From Ignavibacteria bacterium (lineage in GTDB: Bacteria; Bacteroidota; Ignavibacteria; Ignavibacteriales; Melioribacteraceae), in contig DAIEQT010000172.1 in the NCBI GenBank assembly GCA_027347545.1, positions 1 through 6,666 of the forward strand: DNA of 6,666 nt, written 5' to 3'. The position numbers and the translations under genes were made by a program. This document shows positions 6,227-6,666 of the stretch, piece after piece. The first letter of the stretch is position 1. Every line of letters starts with the position of its first letter. The notes below the pieces were generated by a model. That model did no database searches. It was not told the origin of the DNA and worked only from the letters and a program-made list of their open reading frames with translations.

Positions 6227-6666
6227 TCATTTGGATTTGAACACGAGAGCAATCCACTCATCTAAAGCGGATTTCTCAAAAAGTTCAAATCCTTTTGAAG
6301 CGTATAAGCCGACAATATCAGTTTCATCTATGTCTAAAAGACCGGAAAGTATTAACCTTCCGGTCTTTTTTATTCTATCGCAAATCAGATCAACAATATC
6401 AATCAAAATATGTTTGTTGATGTTTGCAACTACAAGATCAAACCCGGTTTCGTTTACGTCTTTCAATTCACATTGACGTACTTCAATTATATTTTCTAAA
6501 CCATTCGCTTTAACATTTTCAATACCATTTAACAAACACCATTCATCGTTATCAATGCAAAGTGCATTTGAAGCCCCGAGCATTACTGAAGCAATTCCTA
6601 AAACACCGGTTCCCGATCCAATATCTAAAACCGATTCTCCACCGAGAACGCTTTTTTCAAGATGTT
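6227..6666 (-). CDS. prmA: Ribosomal protein L11 methyltransferase PrmA, C-terminal part
   Basis: SAM-dependent methyltransferase of the PrmA family, which trimethylates lysines and the N-terminus of ribosomal protein L11. The gene enters from the right edge, and 145 codons are present without a start. Hand translation of the edge gives HLEKSVLGG followed by the SAM-binding motif I, SVLDIGSGTGVLGIAS, about 14 residues later than the usual PrmA His-rich segment would begin. Then come the acidic ribose-binding loop (CIDNDEW), FDLVVANINKHIL, which matches the PrmA motif IV of the form FDxxxANIxxxxL, and GRLILSGLL, another PrmA landmark. The TGA stop (6229-6227) abuts the marR stop. An ATG at 6583 lies inside the SAM-binding region and is not the true start. 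The PrmA call over a generic methyltransferase rests on the ANI and LILSGLL motifs. Confidence 0.9.
   Translation of the reverse strand, partial: HLEKSVLGGESVLDIGSGTGVLGIASVMLGASNALCIDNDEWCLLNGIENVKANGLENIIEVRQCELKDVNETGFDLVVANINKHILIDIVDLICDRIKKTGRLILSGLLDIDETDIVGLYASKGFELFEKSALDEWIALVFKSK
6336..6371 (+). terminator. Rho-independent terminator-like hairpin for marR, inside prmA
   Basis: On the plus strand, AAAAGACCGGAA (6336-6347) pairs perfectly with TTCCGGTCTTTT (6358-6369), a 12-base stem with a 10-base loop; six T residues run from 6366 to 6371. This is a convincing intrinsic terminator for marR, whose stop is at 6226, and gives a 3' untranslated region of roughly 140 bases. The whole structure lies within prmA, where the opposite strand encodes KKTGRLILSGLL. 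Read in the prmA direction, the hairpin is followed by only four T residues, so it should terminate that transcript less well. Confidence 0.68.

Overview
The window holds most of a menaquinone (vitamin K2) biosynthesis operon on the minus strand. It also holds a divergent MarR-type regulator gene on the plus strand and the 3' part of prmA on the minus strand. The proteins look like those of the FCB group (Bacteroidota, Ignavibacteria or Chlorobi). The gene order menF-menD-menH-menB-menA fits that group, the sequence is moderately AT-rich, and purine-rich Shine-Dalgarno-like stretches precede menB, menD and marR. The group assignment is an inference from gene order and protein style, not a measured placement.

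Layout, in transcription order on the minus strand: a sigma70-like promoter (5616-5645) is followed by menF (5590-4223), menD (4245-2467), menH (2498-1674), menB (1671-838), mntA (837-547), hepT (554-210) and the first 70 codons of menA (210-1, running off the window). Every junction is an overlap or a gap of at most 2 bases, so this reads as one translationally coupled transcription unit. MenF, MenD, MenH and MenB carry chorismate through isochorismate, SEPHCHC and SHCHC, and then OSB-CoA to DHNA-CoA. MenA prenylates the resulting DHNA at the membrane. The menC and menE genes needed between SHCHC and OSB-CoA are not in the window and may lie downstream of menA.

The unusual element is a complete MNT/HEPN toxin-antitoxin pair, mntA-hepT, set seamlessly between menB and menA. 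The menB stop codon abuts the mntA start, mntA and hepT overlap by 8 bases (ATGTCTAA), and hepT and menA share one base (TAATG). The catalytic motifs of both proteins look intact. The pair should therefore be made in step with the quinone enzymes, and menA translation is probably coupled to hepT translation.

The 213-base spacer between menF and marR (5591-5803) holds the men promoter, an AT-rich inverted repeat, and a TGTTAC-N8-GTAACA inverted repeat just upstream of marR. This suggests autoregulation, and possibly control of the men operon, by the MarR protein. marR and prmA converge with no gap. The only strong terminator-like hairpin downstream of marR lies inside the prmA coding sequence (6336-6371). 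No tRNA, rRNA, CRISPR array, insertion sequence or other gene-free stretch over 300 bases was seen.
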